Below are positions 42,500 through 50,426 of a stretch of DNA of 64,000 nucleotides, piece by piece (within the stretch, counting starts at the first letter, position 1; each line of letters begins with the position of its first letter). The DNA comes from Pseudarthrobacter phenanthrenivorans Sphe3 (GTDB taxonomy: Bacteria; Actinomycetota; Actinomycetes; Actinomycetales; Micrococcaceae). The stretch covers positions 3,720,001 to 3,784,000 of the forward strand of contig NC_015145.1 in assembly GCF_000189535.1 (NCBI RefSeq), in the 5' to 3' direction. Below the pieces are notes generated by a model, which was given only the letters and a program-made list of their open reading frames with translations, ran no database searches and had not been told where the DNA came from. Both the position numbers and the translations under genes were made by a program.

Positions 42500-42688
42500 C
42501 TAGCCGTTCTGGGGGCCGTCGGTTGCGTCCGGGTCTTCCTCCGGTTCAAAGGTGTTGGGTTCAGCGTCAGCTCCCATCCCAACGCCGTCGCCGCTGCGGG
42601 GAACACCGCCGTCGCCCTTTCCCCCGGCAGGTGCCGTACCCTCCTGCGGCTCGTCTTCAGGCAGTGAATCTGGTGAATTGATGGTCAT
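42500..42688 (-). CDS. Small acidic hypothetical protein
   Basis: A 62-residue hydrophilic protein, rich in Asp, Glu, Pro and Gly, with no predicted fold, membrane segment or motif (MTINSPDSLPEDEPQE at the N-terminus). The RBS AAGGAGGAG just before ATG 42688 is the best argument that it is real. It looks intrinsically disordered. Two similar-type proteins lie at 49347 and 62394. Function unknown. Confidence 0.65.
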   Translation of the reverse strand: MTINSPDSLPEDEPQEGTAPAGGKGDGGVPRSGDGVGMGADAEPNTFEPEEDPDATDGPQNG

Positions 42689-42761
42689 CGCTCCTCCTTC
42701 AATGGCTGGTCCTTCACGCTAACAGCCCTTGGCCTGAATGGCTCCGATCAGCGGAAAGATT

Positions 42762-43181
42762 TTACGGCCGACGGCGGACGGGGGCTGCCGCGCGGAGGAT
42801 CACTTCCAGCCCGGCCGGGCTCCCTGACCAGTGCCGTTCCAGCGCAGGGCGGCCGGCCCGCTTCAGGACCGAACGCAGCACCAGCGCCACGATGACGGCG
42901 TCATCCGCGTAGCCGATGACCGGGATGAAGTCGGGGACCAGGTCGATGGGCGAAAGCAGATAGGCCAGCAGCAGCACCAGGCGCACCCGGACTCCCCACG
43001 CAACAGACCGGTCGGCCGCGAGTCTCCTGATGAGCCGCAGCAGTTCCGGCAGCAGCCGCAGCGCATCCTTCATGGTGACTGTTTCGGGGTGGCGCCGGGC
43101 ATAGATCCACAGCATCAAAAGAAGCGCGGCATATGCCAGCAGCACGCCGGCCACCAGCCCGACGACGGTTTCCCAGGTCAT
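42762..43181 (-). CDS. DUF1232 (YkvA-like) membrane protein
   Basis: A 139-residue protein with an N-terminal membrane helix (VVGLVAGVLLAYAALLLMLWIY), a helical basic middle, and the DUF1232 core LLLAYLLSPIDLVPDFIPVIGYADDAVIVALVL near residues 70-105. The SPIDLVPDFIP segment is the family hallmark. Function is unknown for the family, which is sometimes tied to membrane or stress processes. It stands alone, with a gap of 73 bases to the small acidic gene on the same strand. Confidence 0.85.
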   Translation of the reverse strand: MTWETVVGLVAGVLLAYAALLLMLWIYARRHPETVTMKDALRLLPELLRLIRRLAADRSVAWGVRVRLVLLLAYLLSPIDLVPDFIPVIGYADDAVIVALVLRSVLKRAGRPALERHWSGSPAGLEVILRAAAPVRRRP

Positions 43182-43305
43182 GTCCGCCTCTTCCGCATGC
43201 CGGGGGTTAGGGACGCCGGCTACTGAACGAGGGTACGCCAGGCACGGGGCGAGCTTGAGCGCGCTTTCATACGCCCGCCAGGGACTCGCGCAGTAGGAAT
43301 GGCCG

Positions 43306-43770
43306 TCAGGTCCAGTCCGCGGAGAAGTCCAGCGGCGGCCACCACCGGCCCCGTGAGTGGACGGCGAACCTGCGTCCGCTGACCTCGGTGGGACTGATCC
43401 GGATCAGGTGCTCCTTTGGGCCGGGCTCCCAGGGTTCCCGGTCAGGATCGGATAACTCCAGGGGCACCCCGTCGTCTGCCACAGGCTCCGGGATGCCTTT
43501 GACCACCACACTCCACACCTCGGTGCCGTATGCATTCATTCCGTCGGTCTCCAGGGCAACGGCTGTCCCGGCCAGCAGGGAGTATAGCTTCGTGCCCGGG
43601 GCAGTCCGGAAGAACAATGCCCCTTCCGCCGGCACAAAGTTCACGGGGAAGATTTCCGGTGTGCTTCCGTTGATGACCGCCAGCCTGCCGATGTAGGAGG
43701 AGCGCAGGTATTTCCAGCACTCCTCTTCCGGGAGGATTTCAGTCTGCGGGTCCGGGGGCGAAGTGTCCAT
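43306..43770 (-). CDS. Pyridoxamine 5'-phosphate oxidase-family flavoprotein
   Basis: A 154-residue split-barrel protein of the PNPOx-like family. YIGRLAVINGSTPEIFPVNFV near residues 26-47 and ALFFRTAPGTKLYSLLAG match actinobacterial members of the dormancy-linked group that bind FMN, F420 or haem. The reaction cannot be assigned. It precedes, on the same strand, nothing closely spaced, and the response regulator gene upstream is 80 bases away, so joint expression is possible. Confidence 0.82.
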   Translation of the reverse strand: MDTSPPDPQTEILPEEECWKYLRSSYIGRLAVINGSTPEIFPVNFVPAEGALFFRTAPGTKLYSLLAGTAVALETDGMNAYGTEVWSVVVKGIPEPVADDGVPLELSDPDREPWEPGPKEHLIRISPTEVSGRRFAVHSRGRWWPPLDFSADWT

Positions 43771-43850
43771 GGCCCGCAGTCTAAACGTCCCGGATGCCCG
43801 CAGACAGGGTCTTCCTTCCCTGCGCTGCCCTGCCTAGCACGGATGCATGC

Positions 43851-44504
43851 TCAGGGAGCCGGCGGCCGGATGATCCGGCGCTGCGTTGCGGCGGCGATCG
43901 CTGCCGTCCTGTTGTCCACACCGAGCTTGCCGTAGATGTGGACCAGGTGCGTTTTGACGGTGGCCTCGGAGATGAACACCTGTTTGGCGATGGCGCGGTT
44001 GGAAAGCCCCGTGGCCAGCAGCTCGAGCAGCTGGACCTCGCGGGGCGTCAGGGACGTGCCCGGGTTGCTGATCCGGTTCATGAGCAGGGCCGCCGCCCGT
44101 GGTGCGAGCACCGTTTCTCCTGCCGCGGCCGCAAGGACGGCCTGCCGGATCTGCTCCGGAGGCGCGTCTTTGAGCATGTAGCCGCTGGCACCGGCCTCGA
44201 CGGCGGCGAGGATGTCCGCGTCGGTGTCATAGGTGGTCAGGATGAGGACGGGCGGAGGCGCGGCAAGCCTGCGGATTTCGGCGGTGGCCGTCACGCCGTC
44301 CATGCCCGCTCCCATTTGCAGGTCCATCAGCACCACGTCCACGGCCTCCCCCAGGACTGCCAGGCGTGACAGTTCCTTCAGGGCGGCCCGCCCGTCCGCA
44401 GCTTCGGCCGCCACGGTGATGCCCTCAAACTCGGTGAGCATCGCCCTCAGCCCGGCGCGGACCACCGGATGGTCATCAACCAGCAGCACCTGCACGTTGG
44501 TCAT
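43851..44504 (-). CDS. LuxR-type response regulator
   Basis: A 217-residue NarL-family regulator. The receiver domain (1-125) has D10/D11, the phosphorylated D61 (VVLMDLQMG) and the Lys in GYMLKDA; a LuxR helix-turn-helix follows (LTPREVQLLELLATGLSNRAIAKQ) near residue 150. Its start overlaps the kinase gene by four bases, so the two are a pair. The ABC exporter genes divergent from the kinase are the most likely target. Confidence 0.93.
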   Translation of the reverse strand: MTNVQVLLVDDHPVVRAGLRAMLTEFEGITVAAEAADGRAALKELSRLAVLGEAVDVVLMDLQMGAGMDGVTATAEIRRLAAPPPVLILTTYDTDADILAAVEAGASGYMLKDAPPEQIRQAVLAAAAGETVLAPRAAALLMNRISNPGTSLTPREVQLLELLATGLSNRAIAKQVFISEATVKTHLVHIYGKLGVDNRTAAIAAATQRRIIRPPAP

Positions 44505-45847
44505 GGACCCAGCCTTGCCGCAGCTTCATCGAGCGGCAGCCGGATTGCCACTACTGTCCCCTCGCCCGGCGCTGACTCCAGGTCCAGGGTGCCCCGCAGC
44601 GCCTCCACCCGTTCCTGCAGCGAGCGCAGGCCGAAGCCGCCCCCGCCCGTCCCGCCACCTTCACCGCCGCCGTCCCGGAGGGTGAGGGAGGGGTCAAAGC
44701 CGATGCCGTCGTCGTAAATGTCCATGGTGACTTCGGTGCCCAGGAAGGTGAGCGTGATGACCGCGGTGCCGGCGTGGGCATGGTCCCGGACATTGGCCAG
44801 GCTGGCCTGCGCCGCGCGGAGCAGCGCCACCCGGTAGGGCTGCGGCAGGTCGGCGGGCGCACCGTCCACCTCAAGGCGGCAGCGGAGCGTGGTTCCCCGC
44901 GCCGCGGCGCCGGACTCCGTTTTCTCGCAGAGCCTGCGCAGCGCCTCAACGAGCGTGGTGCCGTGGAGCTGCGGGGAGGACAGGCCGCGGACAAAGCTCC
45001 GCGCCTCGGCAAGGTTGTCGGCTGCCGTCTGCTGCACCAGCGCCATCCGGGCTGCGGCGGTGCCCGCGTCCCCGTCCGCCAGGGACTTGTCCGCTGCCCG
45101 GGCCAGCAGGACGATGCTGGACAAGCCCTGGGCCAGGGTGTCGTGGATCTCCCGGGCCAGCCGTTCCCGCTCAGCCAGGACCCCGGCCTGGTGCTGGGAC
45201 GCAGCCAGCTCCTGCCGGGTCCGGCGCAGTTCGTCGGCCGCCCGCCGCTGGTTCTCCGCCTCCCGGTAGAGGGCAACGTATGCCAGGCCGGTGATGACGG
45301 CGAACGCGGCGCCGAACAGCGGTCCGACGACGGCGGCCGCGTGCGGGATCCGCTCACCGCTCGCCGCCCATTGGGAGGCGATGACCGCCGTCGTCATCAG
45401 GGTGATGGTCAGCAGGGCGGCCCGCCGGGGCAGCAGGTGCAGGTGCAGGAAGAACAGCGGGAACGCCAGCCAGGCGAAGTCCGCGCTGCCCACCAGCAAG
45501 AGCACCCACAGCACCGTCACCGCGGCCAGCCACTGGAGCCCGTAGCGGCGGGGGTCGAAGGCGGTGCGGCCCGTGGCGTGGCGGTGTTCCAGGACCGTGC
45601 CGGTCAGGTAAACCCCCGCCAGGACCACGGCTACGCCGGTCCATGCAAAGGGAAAGGATCCCTGGGCCCCTGCCGCCAGCAGCCGGACCACGCCGACCAC
45701 CAGCAGGGCAGCGAACCCGGTGTGCAGCGTGACTCTCAGCACCCGCAGGATCGCTTCCGATGATGCCGTTTCCACCGCGCTCAACGGGTTCTTTGGCGCG
45801 TGCACGCCGGCGCCCTGTGAGGGGTGCAAGGAAGAGTCGGCAGGCAT
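44501..45847 (-). CDS. Sensor histidine kinase (HisKA_3 type)
   Basis: A 448-residue membrane kinase. About six membrane helices occupy residues 35-195, with no large outside domain, so it probably senses within the membrane. The dimerisation and phosphoacceptor box is LAREIHDTLAQGLSSIV, with the phosphorylated His. The ATPase domain lies at residues about 330-440 (YDDGIGFDP, GFGLRSLQERVEALRG). This 'intramembrane-sensing' layout is common in kinases that control ABC exporters, and such genes lie divergently next door. Partner of the overlapping response regulator. Confidence 0.92.
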   Translation of the reverse strand: MPADSSLHPSQGAGVHAPKNPLSAVETASSEAILRVLRVTLHTGFAALLVVGVVRLLAAGAQGSFPFAWTGVAVVLAGVYLTGTVLEHRHATGRTAFDPRRYGLQWLAAVTVLWVLLLVGSADFAWLAFPLFFLHLHLLPRRAALLTITLMTTAVIASQWAASGERIPHAAAVVGPLFGAAFAVITGLAYVALYREAENQRRAADELRRTRQELAASQHQAGVLAERERLAREIHDTLAQGLSSIVLLARAADKSLADGDAGTAAARMALVQQTAADNLAEARSFVRGLSSPQLHGTTLVEALRRLCEKTESGAAARGTTLRCRLEVDGAPADLPQPYRVALLRAAQASLANVRDHAHAGTAVITLTFLGTEVTMDIYDDGIGFDPSLTLRDGGGEGGGTGGGGFGLRSLQERVEALRGTLDLESAPGEGTVVAIRLPLDEAAARLGP

Positions 45848-45891
45848 TTCACCAGCTTATGCGCGCCCGGCCGCCGCGGGATCAATCAAAA

Positions 45892-45933
45892 GGTTGACTC
45901 CCGGTTCCACCTTTCCTCCCGGGTATATCAACC
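45892..45933. promoter_or_regulatory. Dyad between the kinase and ABC operons
   Basis: GGTTGA (45892-45897) and TCAACC (45928-45933) are inverted copies enclosing CTCCCGG and CCGGG arms, making an imperfect dyad of about 42 bases. It lies in the 165-base gap between the divergent kinase and ABC permease genes and is a candidate binding site for the response regulator. Confidence 0.4.
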
Positions 45934-46012
45934 AGGTGCGCGATGGTCCGGCAACTGCTGGCCGGGACAGTGGATATACACCCCAAATGATCCCGATTGA
46001 GAGAAGAACAAC

Positions 46013-47119
46013 GTGTTCCTGGCAATCCGCGACATCCGTTTCGCCAAAGGGCGGTTCGCCATGATGGGCGGTGTGGTGGCCCTGATCACCCTCCTGCTTG
46101 TAATGCTTTCCGGCCTGACGGCGGGCCTGGCCGAGCAGTCCACGTCGGCCATTGACAAGCTGGGGGCGGCCGCCGCTTCACCGGTTGACACCGTGGTGTT
46201 CGGCGCCCCGGGTTCCGGCGCTCCCAAAGCCTCCTATACCGAAAGTTCCGTGACTGCCGCCCAGGTGGACAGCTGGAAGGACCGGCCGGGTGTCCTTTCG
46301 GCCGAACCGCTGGGGATCACCCAGACCCGCGCCCAAGGCGTGGCTGAGGGTTCAGGCACGGCTAACGTCGCGGTTTTCGGGGTTGCTGCCGGGAGCGGGC
46401 TGGCGCCCTTTGACGTCACCGACGGCACGGCCGTGCTGGGGGAATCGGTGGCCGGGGCCCTGTCCCTGAAGCAGGGGGACGTGGTGGGCATCGGCGGCGT
46501 TGAGCTTTCCGTCAGCGCTGTCGTGGAGGACCAGTGGTACGCCCATACCAGCGTGGTGTGGACAGATCTGTCCGCCTGGCGGGACGTGGCGCACGTGTCC
46601 GACGGCGGCCAGCTGGCCACGGTGGCCGCCGTCACCTATGCGGAGGGCGCCGACGTCGATGAGGCCGCCGCGGACGGTGCTGCTAATACGGTAAGCGCCT
46701 CCCGGACCGGGTCCTTCCAGGCGCTGGGATCGTTCAAGAGCGAGAACGGGTCACTGACCCTCATGCAGGCTTTCCTGTACGGCATCTCGGCCCTGGTGAT
46801 CGTTGCGTTCCTGACGGTCTGGACCATCCAGCGCACCCGTGACATCGCCGTCCTGAAGGCTCTGGGCGCGCCGGCAGCCTACATCCTCCGGGACGCGCTG
46901 GCACAGGCTGCGATCGTCCTGGTGGCAGGGGCGGGGGCCGGTGGGGCCGTCGGGATCCTTGGCGGCTTCCTTGCCAGCCGGGCTGCCCCGTTCCTGCTGG
47001 GCCCGGGCACCACCCTGGTGCCCGTCGTCGGAATTATTGCCTTGGGACTTGCCGGGGCTGCCCTGGCCGTGCGCCGCGTAACCACAATCGATGCCCTGCT
47101 GGCCCTCGGCGGGAACTAG
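46013..47119 (+). CDS. ABC transporter permease, FtsX/DevC type
   Basis: A 368-residue permease starting at GTG 46013, with GAGAGAAG upstream. One membrane helix near residues 15-40 (GGVVALITLLLVMLSG) is followed by an outside domain of about 200 residues and three membrane helices in the C-terminal third (LYGISALVIVAFLTVWTI, then AIVLVAGAGAGGAVGIL and VVGIIALGLAGAALAV). This is the MacB/FtsX-like layout used for export of peptides or lipids or for mechanotransmission. The ATPase gene follows after 12 bases. The substrate is unknown. Confidence 0.87.
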   Translation: MFLAIRDIRFAKGRFAMMGGVVALITLLLVMLSGLTAGLAEQSTSAIDKLGAAAASPVDTVVFGAPGSGAPKASYTESSVTAAQVDSWKDRPGVLSAEPLGITQTRAQGVAEGSGTANVAVFGVAAGSGLAPFDVTDGTAVLGESVAGALSLKQGDVVGIGGVELSVSAVVEDQWYAHTSVVWTDLSAWRDVAHVSDGGQLATVAAVTYAEGADVDEAAADGAANTVSASRTGSFQALGSFKSENGSLTLMQAFLYGISALVIVAFLTVWTIQRTRDIAVLKALGAPAAYILRDALAQAAIVLVAGAGAGGAVGILGGFLASRAAPFLLGPGTTLVPVVGIIALGLAGAALAVRRVTTIDALLALGGN

Positions 47120-47131
47120 GAAGGACCACCC

Positions 47132-47848
47132 ATGAACACCGAACACCATTCTCCCGCCACGGACGCCTTGCGCCTGGTCAATGTGACCCTCGAATACCCG
47201 GACGGGGGCGGCACCACCACTGCACTGGACCGGGTGGATCTGACCGTTCGGGCCGGCCAGCTGGTCTCCCTCGTGGGTCCCTCAGGCTCCGGAAAGTCCA
47301 GCCTCCTGGCCGCCGCAGCCACCCTGGTCCGCCCCACCCGCGGCCAGGTGATCATCGACGGCACCGATACTGCCGGCCTGAGGGACAAGGACCTCACGGC
47401 GCTGCGGCGCAGCAAAGTGGGCATCATCTTCCAACAGCCCAACCTGCTCCCCTCGCTCACGGCCGCCGAGCAGCTCATCATCAGCGACCACCTGCGCGGG
47501 AAGTCAGCCGCAGCCGCCCGCAGTAAAGCTGCCCGCCTTTTGGACGTCGTGGGCCTGTCCGCCAGCGCAGCCAAGCTGCCGCACCAGCTCTCCGGCGGTC
47601 AGCGCCAGCGGGTGAACATCGCCCGGGCGCTGATGGGCGATCCGAAAGTATTGCTGGTGGACGAGCCAACCGCTGCCCTGGACCACGAACGCAGCGCCTC
47701 GATCATCCGCCTGCTGCGCCAGGTCACTGCGGATTTCGGGGTGGGAACCGTGCTGGTCACCCACGACACCGAGTTCGTTCCCCTGACGGACATGGTGGCG
47801 ACCATGCGGGACGGCGTCCTCACCGCCCCGGTCCTGACCGGCGCCTGA
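47132..47848 (+). CDS. ABC transporter ATP-binding protein, MacB/LolD-like
   Basis: A 238-residue ATPase with Walker A (GPSGSGKSS, residues 49-57), Q-loop (FQQPNLLPSL), signature LSGGQRQRVNIARAL, Walker B (VLLVDEPTAALD) and switch His (VTHDTEF). Size and spacing fit the LolD/MacB group that works with FtsX-like permeases. It forms an operon with the permease gene before it. The pair is probably induced by the divergent two-component system in response to an envelope or antimicrobial signal; this is inferred from layout. Confidence 0.93.
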   Translation: MNTEHHSPATDALRLVNVTLEYPDGGGTTTALDRVDLTVRAGQLVSLVGPSGSGKSSLLAAAATLVRPTRGQVIIDGTDTAGLRDKDLTALRRSKVGIIFQQPNLLPSLTAAEQLIISDHLRGKSAAAARSKAARLLDVVGLSASAAKLPHQLSGGQRQRVNIARALMGDPKVLLVDEPTAALDHERSASIIRLLRQVTADFGVGTVLVTHDTEFVPLTDMVATMRDGVLTAPVLTGA

Positions 47849-47965
47849 ACCCATGCAAACGCCACGAAGAATTGATGGGATCTTGAGTCAAACCTTGCTG
47901 CCCGTTGACTTTGCGGGTCCACGCTGGAGCCATCAGACCAACCAGCTTGTGGGGAGCAGGAAGTC

Positions 47966-48442
47966 ATGGGAAACAAGGCAGCGTATGACGAGGACGTCAT
48001 CACCGTGGGAGGCGTGCTCACGGACCAGCATCCGCTGGACTTCTACACGTTGGGGCTTGCCGGCTGCATTGACCGGCTCACGCGGCCCCTCCGCCGGCAA
48101 GGGACCGCGGTCCGCTGGGATACTCCGCATTGGGGGATCGAGATTCCGGCGGACTGCGCATCCCTTCTTTACCAGTCAGCGCGCGAAGCCCTCAGCAACG
48201 CCTATAAGTACTCGGAAGCCTCCTGCCTGACCGTCCAGCTCGCCGCCGTCGATCATGGTATCCGCCTGACAGTGGCCGACGACGGCACAGGCTTTGACAG
48301 CAAGCGCGCCACCTGCGGACGGCACCACGGCTACGGCCTGCGGCTGATGTCCGTAGCCGTCAGGGAGGCGGGCGGTTCAGTGAATATCAATTCCAGCCCT
48401 GGCCACGGCACCAGCGTGACGGTGACGCTTCCCCTGGACTGA
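47966..48442 (+). CDS. Stand-alone histidine-kinase-type ATPase (HATPase_c)
   Basis: A 158-residue protein with the N box (REALSNAYKYS), G1 box (VADDGTGF) and G2 box (GYGLRLMSVAV) of NarL-partner kinases, but no phosphoacceptor His box and no membrane segment. It could be a remnant of a kinase, an anti-sigma-type or anti-kinase regulator, or a partner for another protein. ATG 47966 has GGAGCAGGAAG upstream. It lies 117 bases after the ABC ATPase gene on the same strand, with its own possible promoter region, and ends at a strong hairpin. Confidence 0.75.
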   Translation: MGNKAAYDEDVITVGGVLTDQHPLDFYTLGLAGCIDRLTRPLRRQGTAVRWDTPHWGIEIPADCASLLYQSAREALSNAYKYSEASCLTVQLAAVDHGIRLTVADDGTGFDSKRATCGRHHGYGLRLMSVAVREAGGSVNINSSPGHGTSVTVTLPLD

Positions 48443-48449
48443 AAAGCTC

Positions 48450-48481
48450 GGAGGCCCGCGGTACTGGGACCGCGGGCCTCC
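48450..48481. terminator. Bidirectional terminator after the orphan ATPase gene
   Basis: GGAGGCCCGCGGT (48450-48462) pairs perfectly with ACCGCGGGCCTCC (48469-48481) around a six-base loop; an AT-rich tail follows. It lies between convergent genes. Confidence 0.8.
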
Positions 48482-48520
48482 GTAATTATTCGCGATTATT
48501 CGCGCGGGATCTCCCCGCTC

Positions 48521-49132
48521 CTACCTGGAGAGCTTGGCCTCGTCCGGCTCCATGTCGCCGATGTGGCCCGGCGCATTGGCTGCCAGGACGCGGGCAACAA
48601 AGGCGCCGTACTCGTCCATGTAGTGCCGCAGGAACTTGGCAGTGCCCTCATCCTTGACCTCGCCGTCCTCACCGAACACCGCGGCGTCGTAATGGATATA
48701 TGCTTCCGGCGCGTTGAGCTGGGGCGCGTCCAGGAAGCTCAGGACACTCCGCATGGAGGACTGCATGACGGCTGTGCCGATGCTGCCGGGCGAGGCCCCG
48801 ATGATTCCGGTGGGCTTGCGGGCAAAGGAGTTGGTTCCCCACGGCCGGGAGCCCCAGTCGATGGCATTCTTCAGGGCACCGGGAATGGAGCGGTTGTACT
48901 CCGGGGAGACGAACAGGATGCCGTCGGAGGCTTCAATGGCTTCCTTGAGGGCACGTCCTTCCGGCGGGAAGTTTGCGTCGTAGTCGTAGCTGTAGAGCGG
49001 GAGGTCCTTGATGGGGATCTCCGTGAATTCCAGGTCCTCGGGCGCAAGCTTGATCAGCGCCTTTGCCAGGACCCTGTTGATGGAGCCGCTGGCGAGGCTT
49101 CCCACGAAGTAGCCAATCTTGAACGGTGCCAT
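48521..49132 (-). CDS. NADPH-dependent FMN reductase / flavodoxin-like quinone reductase
   Basis: A 203-residue flavodoxin-fold protein. The phosphate-binding loop is GSLASGSINRVLAKAL near the N-terminus, and the FMN-contacting segment VSPEYNRSIPGALKNAIDWGSRP is diagnostic of the NADPH-dependent FMN/azo/chromate/quinone reductases. It should reduce FMN or quinones in the cytoplasm, often as stress protection. ATG 49132 has AAGGAAAA upstream; the longer frame adds unrelated sequence. Confidence 0.88.
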   Translation of the reverse strand: MAPFKIGYFVGSLASGSINRVLAKALIKLAPEDLEFTEIPIKDLPLYSYDYDANFPPEGRALKEAIEASDGILFVSPEYNRSIPGALKNAIDWGSRPWGTNSFARKPTGIIGASPGSIGTAVMQSSMRSVLSFLDAPQLNAPEAYIHYDAAVFGEDGEVKDEGTAKFLRHYMDEYGAFVARVLAANAPGHIGDMEPDEAKLSR

Positions 49133-49346
49133 GAGTTTTCCTTCCACTGGCCGGTCCGTGCCGGCCTGCCATGTCTGCTGGAGTAGGTGCCGCCTGTGAC
49201 CGGACGGCTGGTGGTGCTCAGTGCACCACCAGTCCAGCACAGAAGGTCCGGCACGGCCAGAGTGCCTGGAAGGTGCTTGACAGGCACGGCCCCGGGGCGC
49301 TCAATGATGGTTCAGCCCAGTCCCCCACCGGACCCCAGGAGCAGTG

Positions 49347-49523
49347 ATGAGTGAGAACCCATTGAAGGACCAGCCGAGCGGTCACGACGACGAGCGCGTT
49401 CACACCGAAATGCCGGCCGAGGGGGACCCGGACGCGGACCCTGCCGGCCTCCGCGTCCACACCCAGGACCCGGCAGAAGGCGCGGACCCGGGCAGTGCCG
49501 GGACGGAAGGCACCGACGACTGA
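49347..49523 (+). CDS. Small acidic hypothetical protein
   Basis: A 58-residue hydrophilic protein (MSENPLKDQPSGHDDERVHT at the start, TDD at the end) with CCAGGAG upstream of ATG 49347. Asp, Glu, Gly and Pro dominate and RVHT occurs twice (residues 17-20 and 36-39), giving an internal repeat. No domain is recognised. It resembles the proteins at 42500 and 62394 in composition but not clearly in sequence. A hairpin lies 80 bases downstream. Function unknown. Confidence 0.6.
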   Translation: MSENPLKDQPSGHDDERVHTEMPAEGDPDADPAGLRVHTQDPAEGADPGSAGTEGTDD

Positions 49524-49604
49524 AGACTGGGTTGCCGGGGCAACCGCCTTCGGCAGGGCCGAACACTGGCAGTGGCCGGGCACGGCAGTCACATGGACAT
49601 GGCA

Positions 49605-49649
49605 GTGGCCGGGTCCCCACCGAGCCTGACTCAGGCGGGACCCGGCCAC
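49605..49649. terminator. Hairpin between the small acidic gene and the DUF4383 gene
   Basis: GTGGCCGGGTCCC (49605-49617) pairs perfectly with GGGACCCGGCCAC (49637-49649); the loop contains a second hairpin, GCCTG-ACT-CAGGC (49624-49636). It lies between convergent genes. A 14-base direct repeat (49567-49580 and 49600-49613) overlaps its left arm. Confidence 0.7.
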
Positions 49650-49664
49650 GTCACCTCCGCACCT

Positions 49665-50126
49665 TCACCCCCGGTTGGCGTTGGCGCGGCCCATTGCAAG
49701 TCCCGCACCCACCATGACTACTCCGAGGACGGCGTGCAGCCAGTTGTCGGCGGTGTTGACCGGAATGAAGTTGGCGGTTGATGCCTGGTCAATCAGGAGG
49801 CCGTAAAGCCAGATCGCCAGGTACACCACGCCGCCTCCCACCAGGAAGTACTTCGCCTGGGTGTCGGTCCTGCCCATGAGCAGGCCCGCCGCACCGAAGA
49901 GCAGGTGGACGATGTTATGCAGGATGGAAACCTGGAAGATGCCCAGCAGCATGGCACCGGAGTCGGGGCCGGCGAAGGCAAGTTCCGAATAGTTCGTGGT
50001 GACGCCGGGGATGAATCCCAGGATGCCCACAACGGCGAAGATACCGCCCGCAACAAGGGCAGTGATCTCGATTGGCGTTCGATGATGGCCGGCACCAATG
50101 CCCGGATGGGCGGATGACGCAGACAT
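49665..50126 (-). CDS. DUF4383 membrane protein
   Basis: A 153-residue protein with four predicted membrane helices: ITALVAGGIFAVVGILGFIPG, LLGIFQVSILHNIVHLLFGAAGLL, YFLVGGGVVYLAIWLYGLL and WLHAVLGVVMVGAGLAMG. HNIVHLLFG and NTADNWLHAVLG are the DUF4383 hallmarks; their His residues face the membrane core. The family is common in actinobacteria and has no known function. It is divergent from the PL26-like lyase across 300 bases. Confidence 0.87.
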   Translation of the reverse strand: MSASSAHPGIGAGHHRTPIEITALVAGGIFAVVGILGFIPGVTTNYSELAFAGPDSGAMLLGIFQVSILHNIVHLLFGAAGLLMGRTDTQAKYFLVGGGVVYLAIWLYGLLIDQASTANFIPVNTADNWLHAVLGVVMVGAGLAMGRANANRG

Positions 50127-50360
50127 TTTCTTTTTGCTCCCTCAGTATTGGTGTGATGTTGGGTTGCTGTGGGTGGCGCCCCACATGCGTACTGAGACCG
50201 CCGCGTCCCCTGCGTCCAGTACAAGCTTCATGGCTTCCGGGTGCTGGTTTCAGGGTCTTTCGTCCCCTCTTTCCGGCGCGGGGACCTGTCGTGGAGTGCG
50301 GCAGGCGGAAAACTCCAGAGTCGCGTCCCCCTTGCGGCGCTTCCGGTCCCCCGAGTACTT

Positions 50361-50388
50361 TTGAAACGAATCAGAAAGCGCTTTCAGC
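50361..50388 (+). promoter_or_regulatory. Promoter-operator candidate before the PL26-like lyase
   Basis: TTGAAA (50361-50366) may be a -35 box; a weak -10 would lie near 50384. The spacer holds GAAAGCGCTTTC (50374-50385), a perfect 12-base palindrome of LacI-family type. The same AAAGCGCT core recurs in the promoter of the PL11-like lyase at 57205-57212. The rest of the 300-base gap (50127-50426) holds nothing else that I can support. Confidence 0.55.
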
Positions 50389-50426
50389 AGACGCTTCGGC
50401 GCAACCGGACAACGGGAACGGATCAC

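Noticed and set aside
42294..42503. Short open frame across the AT-rich gap
   Set aside because: No convincing RBS, it includes the hairpins and its composition is not protein-like.
49567..49613. CRISPR-like direct repeat
   Set aside because: Only two 14-base copies, 33 bases apart, one forming part of a terminator arm; no array.
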